Shown in pieces: positions 1 to 5,099 of a stretch of DNA of 7,586 bases. Position numbers and translations under genes: made by a program. Positions within the stretch are counted from its first letter, which is position 1. Every line of letters starts with the position of its first letter. The DNA is from Alphaproteobacteria bacterium (GTDB lineage Bacteria; Pseudomonadota; Alphaproteobacteria; RF32; CAG-239). The notes beneath the pieces were generated by a model, which did not search any database, was not told the origin of the DNA, and worked only from the letters and a program-made list of their open reading frames with translations. Location: NCBI GenBank assembly GCA_017477035.1, contig JAFUXW010000228.1:1-7586 (forward strand), read 5' to 3'.

Positions 1-53
1 CTGTAGGCATTTTTATCTGAGCCAGAGCCATGTAAAAAAACTAATTTTTTCAT
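1..53 (-). CDS. Alpha/beta hydrolase, N-terminal fragment (runs off the left end)
   Basis: Only the first 17 codons lie in the window, starting from the ATG at 53-51. They read MKKLVFLHGSGSDKNAY. A short hydrophobic strand followed by HGSGSDK is typical of the first beta strand and oxyanion-hole HG motif of small serine hydrolases of the alpha/beta fold. The catalytic Ser, Asp and His would lie outside the window. No strong Shine-Dalgarno precedes the ATG. An AT-rich promoter-like stretch (TTGAGA, 17 nt, ATTATG on the minus strand) lies within 60-130. The family call rests on one short motif and no substrate can be proposed. Confidence 0.6.
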   Translation of the reverse strand, partial: MKKLVFLHGSGSDKNAY

Positions 54-170
54 CTTGGTCTATTGGTAACTTTTTTTTATAAAAAAAGCAAACATAATTC
101 AAAGTAATTTTTAAATCTCAAAAAATGGTATCTTTTTCCTGATTTAGGGGGAGTTTGCACGACCAATATA

Positions 171-203
171 AAAAAGCGCCACCTTTTCAGGTGGTGTTTT
201 TTT
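171..203. terminator. Bidirectional hairpin terminator
   Basis: CGCCACCT (177-184) pairs with AGGTGGTG (189-196) across a TTTC loop. The stem is flanked by an A-run on the left and seven T on the right, so it could terminate in either direction. It sits just upstream of the hydrolase gene at 1-53, not at the end of a gene I can recognise. It is preceded by CACGACCAATA (158-168), which recurs before the hairpin at 7143-7177. Confidence 0.7.
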
Positions 204-550
204 ATATTGTTTTTGGGCCGCCGGTTCGAACACGCGAAGAAGCGTGTTTGACAAGGAGGCTTGGCGAGACGGGAGTATCGCCGTATAAAGCCGACGCAGC
301 GGCGCAGATTTTTTAACAAAAAATCAAGCCAATCTCGTCGCCGTAATAATCAAAACCACGATGTCTTTGTCTTTTGAAATTCCGTAAATCCGCTTGATTT
401 GTACTAAAACGCCTGAAACGGTAGTGGAAAATCACTCTCTTTTTAATTCTTTGAATTTGCGATATAATTTCGCTACGCTTGCAAAAATCTTCCGAAACGT
501 GCCATATGCCCGGCAATCATATATCAAAGGCGAAACCGGATACCTTTAAC
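204..550. other. Intergenic region without a convincing gene; hairpin and dispersed repeat
   Basis: Short open frames exist here on the minus strand, but none resembles a protein I know and none has a ribosome-binding site. The stretch holds a small hairpin (ACACGC, loop GAAGAA, GCGTGT, about 229-246) and one copy of a dispersed repeat (264-342). A minus-strand frame over 497-324 reads like a degraded protein with an in-frame stop, but I do not identify it. Confidence 0.5.
264..342. repeat. Dispersed intergenic repeat, copy 1
   Basis: This 79-bp stretch matches 4232-4311 with only a few substitutions and small indels. Shared blocks include GGAGTATCGCCG, GACGCAGCGGCGCAGA and AATCAAGCCAATCTCGT. 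It is internally foldable: GCCG/CGGC around ACGCAG, and ATTTTTT/AAAAAAT around AAC. It is richer in GC than the surrounding DNA. The character is that of a REP-like or Rickettsia-palindromic-element-like intergenic sequence. No transposase or terminal repeats are visible. Confidence 0.75.
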
Positions 551-578
551 TTGATTTTTATTTTCGATATTGTATAAT
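551..578 (+). promoter_or_regulatory. Sigma-70-type promoter of the secreted-protein gene
   Basis: TTGATT (551-556) and TATAAT (573-578) are separated by 16 nt. The expected transcription start near 585 leaves a leader of about 20 nt before the ATG at 605. That argues against the upstream ATG at 587 as the start. The gene therefore appears to be transcribed on its own. Confidence 0.65.
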
Positions 579-604
579 TTATATAAATGCTATGGAGTAT
601 AAAA

Positions 605-1027
605 ATGAAAAAGTTGGCTTTGGTTTTGGGATTATTCTTGAGTTTAGGCGCAAACGCTTGGGCGGATAGTATTACTTTTTTACACCCTATATTTTATCAA
701 CAACTATCAGGACAAAAGGGAGAATATTTTTATGTACTGAAGCCAAACTCAATATATTATGAAAACGCCAAGACAGGAGTAACACAGTCTAATAACTGCA
801 TTTTACAGAAAAATCAAGAATATTTTATACAGATGCTCTGTGATGATTGCAACGATTTAAAGTGTTCATCATACTCTCTTAAAAATCACACTTTCACTTT
901 ATCCCAAAATAAAACGGCTGACAATTATTATATTATCAGCCATAAAGTTTATGATGAAGATGATAACTTAAAATCAGAAGAAATGCTTACAAATGACGGA
1001 TTGATAACCATTCCGCCATATCAATAG
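605..1027 (+). CDS. Small secreted four-cysteine protein, candidate lysozyme immunity protein
   Basis: The product is 140 aa and I do not recognise its family. The start at 605 is chosen over the in-frame ATG at 587 because GGAG lies 7 nt upstream and the next residues form a classic Sec signal: MKK, a leucine-rich core, and cleavage after ANAWA at residue 20. The mature protein of about 120 aa is polar and has four cysteines (one after SNN, then three in a CDDC...KC cluster), enough for two disulfides in the periplasm. It has no membrane anchor or lipobox. The gene converges on the GH24 effector gene and the two overlap tail to tail by 7 bp. Because it is the only neighbour that reaches the periplasm beside a lysozyme, I infer a lysozyme-inhibitor or immunity role. 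It does not show the motifs I know for MliC/PliC, Ivy or PliI. The CDS is sure; the role is speculative. Confidence 0.8.
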   Translation: MKKLALVLGLFLSLGANAWADSITFLHPIFYQQLSGQKGEYFYVLKPNSIYYENAKTGVTQSNNCILQKNQEYFIQMLCDDCNDLKCSSYSLKNHTFTLSQNKTADNYYIISHKVYDEDDNLKSEEMLTNDGLITIPPYQ

Positions 1028-2160
1028 CTTTTCCAGAATTTTTTAGGAATAAGACTAAATTGTTCTTGTGTCCATTTATCACGATCAGCCATATGTCTTA
1101 TCATTTTTTCCTGAAACAATTTTGCATCCCTTGCATTTAACGCCTGAGGTAATCCCGGTTGATTATAAAAACTACCTTTATTATAGTAGAAATCTAAAAT
1201 AATTAGTTTCAAAGGAACTGGGTAGGTATCAAAATCAGTTCTCTTTCTTTTGGCTCTCGTTAAATCCTCTTTTAAATGTGTCATCATTCGTTGAACCATA
1301 TATGCCTCTGGAACTCTAAGATTACATTCATTCTCAAAAGATTCGGCTAATCTATTATGATTCTTAAATTCTCCATTTTCATTTTTTTCAAACCTTTTAA
1401 AGGTAAACATCTGGTAAGCATCATCAATTTCCTTTTCTGTGGCCAATCTATCTCCTATCATCCACGGAACACTCTTAAAGGCCTTTTCATCATCCAATAA
1501 AGCACCAACACCCGAAGTAATATGTCCGAATTTATCAAGATATATATAATTTTTCATTTTTTCAGTAGCTAATAAATTATGCGCCATAAGATTAAGTAAT
1601 TCATTATCGCTCATATTTTGCGTTAAACCATACGTTGCATCCGTTGCTATACCGGCTTTATCGTTTTCGGAGTATTGCGGTAGGCCATTAAGGTTAAAAT
1701 CAACCGGTTTCATTTCGTTTTGCAAATCCTTGAACATATCAAGCCCTCCTAAGTCCACAAGCATTTGTTTATTCTTATACTTTTCCGGTTCATACGGCTC
1801 CGCCCAACATCGACAATTATAATCCTCGCCCGGATTTCCTCCTTCCGGTGGAATATGCTTATTGAAAATCAATCCTTCGCGTGCGGCATGTGTACTTCGG
1901 ACTTTATCGTCACCTTTGGTGCGCCAAATGTAATAATTTTCGGGATTTTTATCCATATCGTCGGCTAAAATACCGCTCAGTTGCGGGTTCGGCGAATTTT
2001 CATTTATCACATCTATCTGCCCGCGCCTGTCGTCATCATCATATCGCGGGTCAATGTAATACCACTCACTTTGTCCTTTTTTTACGTAACCTCGTTTAAC
2101 GGTCTTAAACCCGTGCATTCTTTGATATAAGTTATCTCTTAATTTATCTGATTTGCTCAT
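1021..2160 (-). CDS. MuF-type head-protein motif fused to a GH24 lysozyme; candidate peptidoglycan effector
   Basis: The product is 379 aa, starting at the ATG at 2160 with AGGA 7 nt upstream. Residues about 78-120 carry the signature of the C-terminal part of Mu gpF/SPP1 gp7 minor head proteins: WRT, DDKVRSTH (84-91), a PP pair (104-105), PG (110-111) and CRC (116-118). Residues about 185-379 form a T4-lysozyme-like GH24 domain. E200, D209 and T215 have exactly the spacing of T4 E11, D20 and T26, followed by GVG as in T4 GIG. The expected later helices with a YYNKGSF segment follow. The likely activity is muramidase cleavage of the MurNAc-GlcNAc bond. No signal peptide, holin or other phage genes accompany it, and its upstream partner is a paralogue of the one in unit B. 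MuF domains are known as N-terminal carriers in polymorphic toxins, so I favour an exported antibacterial effector over a prophage remnant. Confidence 0.85.
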   Translation of the reverse strand: MSKSDKLRDNLYQRMHGFKTVKRGYVKKGQSEWYYIDPRYDDDDRRGQIDVINENSPNPQLSGILADDMDKNPENYYIWRTKGDDKVRSTHAAREGLIFNKHIPPEGGNPGEDYNCRCWAEPYEPEKYKNKQMLVDLGGLDMFKDLQNEMKPVDFNLNGLPQYSENDKAGIATDATYGLTQNMSDNELLNLMAHNLLATEKMKNYIYLDKFGHITSGVGALLDDEKAFKSVPWMIGDRLATEKEIDDAYQMFTFKRFEKNENGEFKNHNRLAESFENECNLRVPEAYMVQRMMTHLKEDLTRAKRKRTDFDTYPVPLKLIILDFYYNKGSFYNQPGLPQALNARDAKLFQEKMIRHMADRDKWTQEQFSLIPKKFWKSY

Positions 2161-2248
2161 TTTTAATTCCTATTATTAAAGTTTCAATTTTGTGTATTCA
2201 CTCTAACAATAAGAAAAAATAATAACAATGCCCTACATCATGCGGAAA

Positions 2249-2716
2249 TTAAGCTTTATCATGCAGAAGCTTTTTAAATTCGCGATTATTTTGTTGTGCC
2301 AATTGCCTCAATTTGTTTTTTTGATTCTGCTCAACATAAGGTATTTGCATTTCATTTGCTTTATTTGCTAAGAACCATTCAACAAAACTGTTTGCCGTCA
2401 GTTTGTAGCCATTTTGCAAAGCAATATCAAAATGTTCTCGTTGAACTTTTTTAAAATATTCCCTAAACGGCGCATACTTTTGGTCTTTAATGTCTGATTT
2501 TCGTTTGGCCTCTGAGCGCGTATGACATTCTATAACAGATTCAATAGTATCATTATGTAATTCTCTCCAGTATTCTCTGGCTTCGGCAAGCACATCCGCT
2601 GCCCAAGATAAAATCTGTTGCTGAAACTCTTTGTTTCGGTGTAAATACTCATTATGCAGGCACATTACATCAAATTTTTGCACCGCCCTAATTGGTATAA
2701 TTTCTTTATAATCCAT
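2249..2716 (-). CDS. Conserved helical protein, unit A; candidate effector adaptor or chaperone
   Basis: The product is 155 aa. The ATG at 2716 has a strong AAGGAG site 5 nt upstream. I do not recognise the family. The protein is soluble, charged and predicted to be almost entirely helical, with no signal peptide or membrane segment. A paralogue at 6499-6957 is about 63% identical, and the last 28 matched residues (from QIPYVEQNQ to FKKLL) are invariant. Other conserved blocks are KFD.MCLHN near the N-terminus, QQQIL.WAAD, EAREYW and KLTANSFV.WFL. It lies immediately upstream of the MuF-lysozyme gene, with an 88-nt spacer, and its paralogue lies upstream of a different peptidoglycan-targeting protein. 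That pairing suggests loading or stabilisation of the effector, as T6SS adaptors do, but it matches none of the DUF4123, DUF1795 or DUF2169 adaptor patterns I know. The function is inference. Confidence 0.85.
   Translation of the reverse strand: MDYKEIIPIRAVQKFDVMCLHNEYLHRNKEFQQQILSWAADVLAEAREYWRELHNDTIESVIECHTRSEAKRKSDIKDQKYAPFREYFKKVQREHFDIALQNGYKLTANSFVEWFLANKANEMQIPYVEQNQKNKLRQLAQQNNREFKKLLHDKA
2267..2302. repeat. 36-bp exact repeat within the helical-protein gene, copy A
   Basis: This stretch is identical to 6511-6546 and encodes the extreme C-terminus (AQQNNREFKKLL) of the two paralogues. It is the longest exact match I see between the two units. Over the full 28 invariant codons there are only six differences, all synonymous. 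It may reflect recent duplication, gene conversion or strong selection, and could serve as homology for swapping the downstream payload gene. Confidence 0.8.
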
Positions 2717-2781
2717 CTCTACTCCTTTACTAAATAAGAATTATATTATTTTAGTTAGGTAGTAATACCTAAAAACGCAAG
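2717..2781 (-). promoter_or_regulatory. Shared upstream control region, unit A
   Basis: Read on the minus strand, this 65-bp stretch carries CTTGCGTTTTTA, then CCTAACTAAA, a TATAAT (2745-2740), and AAAGGAGTAGAG before the ATG. The same blocks occur before the unit B paralogue at identical distances from the ATG. No TTGACA-like -35 is visible at normal spacing, so an activator or alternative sigma factor is possible. In unit A only, a 7-bp inverted repeat TTAGGTA/TACCTAA (2755-2772, 4-nt spacer) covers the -35 position and could be an operator. Confidence 0.6.
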
Positions 2782-2783
2782 GG

Positions 2784-2854
2784 TTATGCTATCTTGAACG
2801 GTATAATCGGTGACGTAGTGTGAGGATCGATTCCACACGTTTTTTCGTTTTAAA
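2784..2854 (+). repeat. Promoter-plus-hairpin repeat, copy 1
   Basis: TATAAT (2802-2807) is followed within 11 nt by a hairpin, GTGTG (2818-2822) pairing with CACAC (2834-2838), and a six-T run, then CGTTTTAAA. The whole stretch matches 3872-3945: TATGCTA, TATAAT, TCGG, GTGTGAG, GATTCCACACG and the T-run are all kept. As drawn, it would make an RNA of only about 40 nt ending at its own terminator. It sits between the divergently transcribed helical-protein and nucleotidyltransferase genes. Confidence 0.6.
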
Positions 2855-2974
2855 TGTATGCTTATATTTAGTTCTGTCATAAATTGGCATGCATTTGCAT
2901 TTAATATGTTGCTTTTTATTATATAAATTATAAAATGGAATTAATGGAACAATATCTGAAATTGAGCAAAATTA

Positions 2975-3760
2975 ATGAAACAAAAAATAGCTGATTTATT
3001 AAGAAAACTGGAAAAAGAGCACAATATAACCATTTTGTTTGCAGTGGAAAATGGTAGTCGTGCTTGGGGAATGGAAAGCGAAGACAGTGATTATGACGTG
3101 CGCTTTGTCTTTTATCGCCCGCTGAAAGATTATATCACCTTAAATAAGCCTGATGAAGTGATTACCGTTGCTTTTGATGAAAATCTGCAACCTCATGATG
3201 TTCAGGGCTCTTTAGTAGATATGAGCGGTTTTGATATTTTTAAGTATTTGAAACTGTTAGCCTCATCTAATCCGACAACGATTGAGTGGTTGAACTCGCC
3301 GATTGTTTACCTCGGAGACAATAATATTTCGCTTAAAGACTATGTGGCGGCTAATTTCAGCCCGGAAAAGTTATTTTATCACTATTTCTCGCTGTTTACT
3401 AACAATTATAAACTCTATATTCGTGAAGGTAAGGAAATTACATATAAAAAATATCTTTATTCAATTCGTGGACTTTTGAACGCTGAGTATGTGCTGAAAT
3501 TTGATAAGGTTCCGCCACTTTTAATGCGAGATACGGTTGCGGCAATGCAAAATGATATGCCTCCGGGAGTGGTAACGAAATTAAATGAAGTAATTGAAAT
3601 AAAATCAAAAGGTCTGGAAAAAGAGACGGTTTTACGCATTCCGGTGTTTGATGAGTATTTTGCCACTGCTATGAATAAAACCTATGACAATATAGGTAAA
3701 CGTCGTATCGATTATGCGATATTTGACTCATTCTTACGCAAATGCTTGGGTGTGAACTAG
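2975..3760 (+). CDS. RlaP/YcgL-type nucleotidyltransferase (PF10127-like)
   Basis: The product is 261 aa, close to the usual length of this family. The N-terminal half has the polymerase-beta-like nucleotidyltransferase core: GSRAWG (27-32) followed by SEDSDYDVRF, giving the GS motif and the metal-binding pair D39 and D41 at the standard spacing. The rest is a helical region typical of the RlaP family, which is named from its association with RNA-repair genes; B. subtilis YcgL is a relative. No RNA ligase or repair partner is present here, so the substrate is unknown. The ATG at 2975 is the first possible start, since an in-frame TGA lies at 2963-2965. Its ribosome-binding site is weak. A 16-codon frame at 2944-2994 overlaps the start and might be a leader peptide. 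The gene stands alone on the plus strand between units A and B, flanked by copies of a promoter-hairpin repeat, which suggests independent insertion. Confidence 0.85.
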   Translation: MKQKIADLLRKLEKEHNITILFAVENGSRAWGMESEDSDYDVRFVFYRPLKDYITLNKPDEVITVAFDENLQPHDVQGSLVDMSGFDIFKYLKLLASSNPTTIEWLNSPIVYLGDNNISLKDYVAANFSPEKLFYHYFSLFTNNYKLYIREGKEITYKKYLYSIRGLLNAEYVLKFDKVPPLLMRDTVAAMQNDMPPGVVTKLNEVIEIKSKGLEKETVLRIPVFDEYFATAMNKTYDNIGKRRIDYAIFDSFLRKCLGVN

Positions 3761-3817
3761 AAACAAAAACATTTTGAATCAATGATTTATACTCTTAAAA
3801 GTATAAAATATACGAAG

Positions 3818-3826
3818 TTATCCACA
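3818..3826 (+). promoter_or_regulatory. DnaA-box-like site
   Basis: TTATCCACA is the perfect E. coli high-affinity DnaA box. The copy 150 bp on (3968-3976) reads TTACCCACA, one base off consensus. Two sites are too few to call an origin, and single matches occur by chance in AT-rich DNA. Confidence 0.3.
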
Positions 3827-3871
3827 AAAAAGTGCATTTGTAACAATTTGTGATAGAACATTTTTGCCATT

Positions 3872-3945
3872 TTATGCTAGTTTTTTTGATATAATTCGGG
3901 AGAAGCGTGTGAGCATCAGATTCCACACGTTTTTTTCGTTTTAAA
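3872..3945 (+). repeat. Promoter-plus-hairpin repeat, copy 2
   Basis: An extended -10, TGATATAAT (TATAAT 3890-3895), is followed by CGTGTG (3906-3911) pairing with CACACG (3924-3929) across a 12-nt loop and seven T. It matches 2784-2854. The predicted transcript is about 40 nt and ends at its own terminator. With copy 1 it flanks the nucleotidyltransferase gene in direct orientation. Confidence 0.65.
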
Positions 3946-4069
3946 AGTAGTATAAATGTTAACAAAGTTACCCACAAGAAATTTGTACAGTACAAAAAAG
4001 GGGGGTTACATTTTTGCCGTTTTTTACTACTTTATTGGGTATAATTCGGGAGAAACGTGTGTAAAATAG

Positions 4070-4096
4070 AAACAACCTCAAAATGTTGTTTTTATT
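4070..4096 (+). terminator. Hairpin terminator behind the third mini-promoter
   Basis: AAACAAC (4070-4076) pairs with GTTGTTT (4085-4091), followed by a T-rich tail. It lies about 25 nt after the TATAAT at 4040-4045, so this copy also has a promoter followed at once by a terminator, although its hairpin sequence differs from copies 1 and 2. Confidence 0.55.
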
Positions 4097-4231
4097 TGGA
4101 ACAGCGAAGTTTTGTTAATAAGCAAGCTAGCGTAAGCGAAGCGTGGCGAATTTACAAAACAAGTGACCGAAGCGAAGTATAGCGAGCGCAAGAGCGCGAG
4201 CTTACGAAGCAAGATCGGTGAGTAAGCGCAA

Positions 4232-4311
4232 GCGAGACTGGAGTATCGCCGAAAAAAACCGACGCAGCGGCGCAGATTTTTTTAATAAAAAATCAAGCCA
4301 ATCTCGTTGCC
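4232..4311. repeat. Dispersed intergenic repeat, copy 2
   Basis: This 80-bp copy matches 264-342 in the same orientation. The homology stops at TCGTTGCC. It is preceded by about 120 bp of GC-richer DNA bounded by an imperfect inverted repeat (GTTTTGTTAA at 4109-4118, TTTACAAAAC at 4151-4160). The two copies lie outside the two ends of the unit A/nucleotidyltransferase block and so could recombine, but no element boundaries are visible. Confidence 0.75.
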
Positions 4312-4423
4312 TTTTTGAAGCAATTATCCATTAAACCTAAAATACTATAGTTTTGAAAATGGCTAAAATACATCAAACAAAAAATGTTAAACTTTGTGCG
4401 GATTGACAGGATTATTTAACATT

Positions 4424-4771
4424 TTAAAATAATATTCCCAGGCATATTATCATATACACCCAAGGTGACAAAAATATTATCTTTGCCAACAACGGGTGAT
4501 TACGCATATTACTCGTTCCCAAAAGAAAAAGTAAACTCAGTATTATAATTTCTAGCCTTAGACTGCCGATATAAACTTCTTGATTGGTATATGACCAAAT
4601 TTGCGAAGTTGCTTCTGTATGGAATATTTTATCATCCGCTGCTGGAATATTAAATAATGATATAATATTTATAACATAATATAACAAATACAATCCAACA
4701 TACCATTTAAACGACCATAAGAGTTTAAATGTTTGTGACGTAGTTTGTCTTATTTTTTCTTGAAGCATCAT
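4424..4771 (-). CDS. Three-TM inner-membrane protein, array copy 3; candidate immunity protein
   Basis: The product is 115 aa (114 if the second of two adjacent ATGs is used). GGAG lies 5 nt before the first. The N-terminus is basic, followed by TM1 (about 24-40), an acidic loop with PAADD and NQEVYIG (about 41-71), TM2 (about 72-86), a basic turn with SNMRNHPLLAK, and TM3 (about 98-115). The positive-inside rule puts the N-terminus in the cytoplasm and the acidic loop in the periplasm. It is a clear paralogue of the protein at 5100-5471: the segment from GTSN to SPW is identical, while the loop and membrane segments vary. The start overlaps the stop of the broken copy upstream (ATGA), so the three were one translationally coupled operon. 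The position downstream of the Tlde1-like gene and the periplasm-facing variable loop suggest immunity. I do not recognise the family. Confidence 0.8.
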   Translation of the reverse strand: MMLQEKIRQTTSQTFKLLWSFKWYVGLYLLYYVINIISLFNIPAADDKIFHTEATSQIWSYTNQEVYIGSLRLEIIILSLLFLLGTSNMRNHPLLAKIIFLSPWVYMIICLGILF

Positions 4772-5097
4772 ATTATCTCCAAGAAAATTGCTCCGAAAAA
4801 CAATGATGATAAAAATATCAGCTTTGCTAATATTGGGTGATTACGCATATTGCTCGTTCAGACAAGAAATAACAATGCAAATATCACTAACATCAATTTT
4901 GTTAATGCTAAGTAGATGGACTTATCATATACAAACTACTCTTTATTCATCCATATATTATATTGTTTAGGCGAAGGAGATAAATAAAACGATATCAAAA
5001 CAATATAAAACGCAATATATGGCAGTATATACCACTTGAACTGCCAAAGAAGCTTAAATGTTTCTGATACACTTTGCTTTATTTTTTCTTTAAACAT
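4768..5097 (-). pseudogene. Broken second copy of the three-TM array protein
   Basis: The frame opens at ATG 5097, two bases after the stop of the upstream copy, with MFKEKIKQSVSETFKLLWQF matching the start of both paralogues. A TAG at 4938-4936 cuts it in the loop after 53 residues. The same frame then continues with an IYLALTKL stretch and a second stop, TGA at 4860-4858. That TGA replaces the GGA glycine of the GTSNMRNHP motif, a single G-to-T change. The remainder, TSNMRNHPILAKLIFLS, runs on in frame to a TGA at 4770-4768 that overlaps the next start codon. Total length is 110 codons with no net frameshift, so decay is by point mutation only. A 53-residue one-TM peptide may still be made. 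Confidence 0.85.
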
Positions 5098-5099
5098 AT

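Larger units (their letters stand above)
3813..4061 (+). repeat. 150-bp tandem duplication, second unit partial
   Basis: Positions 3813-3911 align without gaps to 3963-4061. Matching blocks at a constant 150-bp offset are AAGTTA.CCACAA (3816 and 3966), ACATTTTTGCC (3858 and 4008) and TATAATTCGGGAGAA (3890 and 4040), followed by CGTGTG. Homology ends inside the hairpin, so the second unit lacks the CACACG arm. In between, many substitutions have accumulated, so the duplication is old or only short motifs are under selection. Confidence 0.7.
3761..4423. other. Gene-free, repeat-rich intergenic region
   Basis: I see no supportable gene here. The region contains, in order: an AT inverted repeat TTTATACT/AGTATAAA (3786-3807) without a T-run; two 150-bp-spaced copies of a tandem repeat (3813-3962, 3963-4061), each with a DnaA-box-like site and a promoter; a terminator (4070-4096); a GC-richer stretch (4104-4231) dense in GCGAAGC- and GCAAGCGA-like words; and the second copy of the dispersed repeat (4232-4311). 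Positions 4312-4423 show nothing I can interpret. Confidence 0.6.

Noticed and set aside
324..497. Minus-strand frame reading like a degraded small protein, with GVLVQIKRIYGISKDKDIVV and an in-frame TGA
   Set aside because: It vaguely recalls RelE/ParE-type toxins near the C-terminus but lacks a start and has a stop in the middle. Its end lies inside the dispersed repeat. Too weak to annotate.
313..516. Open minus-strand frame of 67 codons
   Set aside because: It ends within the dispersed repeat, has no ribosome-binding site and its product is unlike any family. Likely chance.
1021..2716. Prophage remnant (minor head protein plus lysozyme)
   Set aside because: No portal, terminase, capsid, tail or holin gene is present, and the upstream gene is duplicated before a non-phage peptidoglycan enzyme. 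It remains possible if phage genes lie outside the window.
3761..4423. CRISPR array
   Set aside because: Repeats are only two or three in number, diverged and 150 bp apart, without short uniform repeats or spacers.
4936..4938. Stop-codon recoding (TAG or TGA read as amino acid) in the array
   Set aside because: TAA, TAG and TGA are all used as normal stops in neighbouring genes, and no insertion element is visible. Nonsense decay is simpler.
4788..4970. Plus-strand open frame of 60 codons
   Set aside because: It lies antisense to the broken array copy, whose minus-strand reading frame clearly matches its paralogues.
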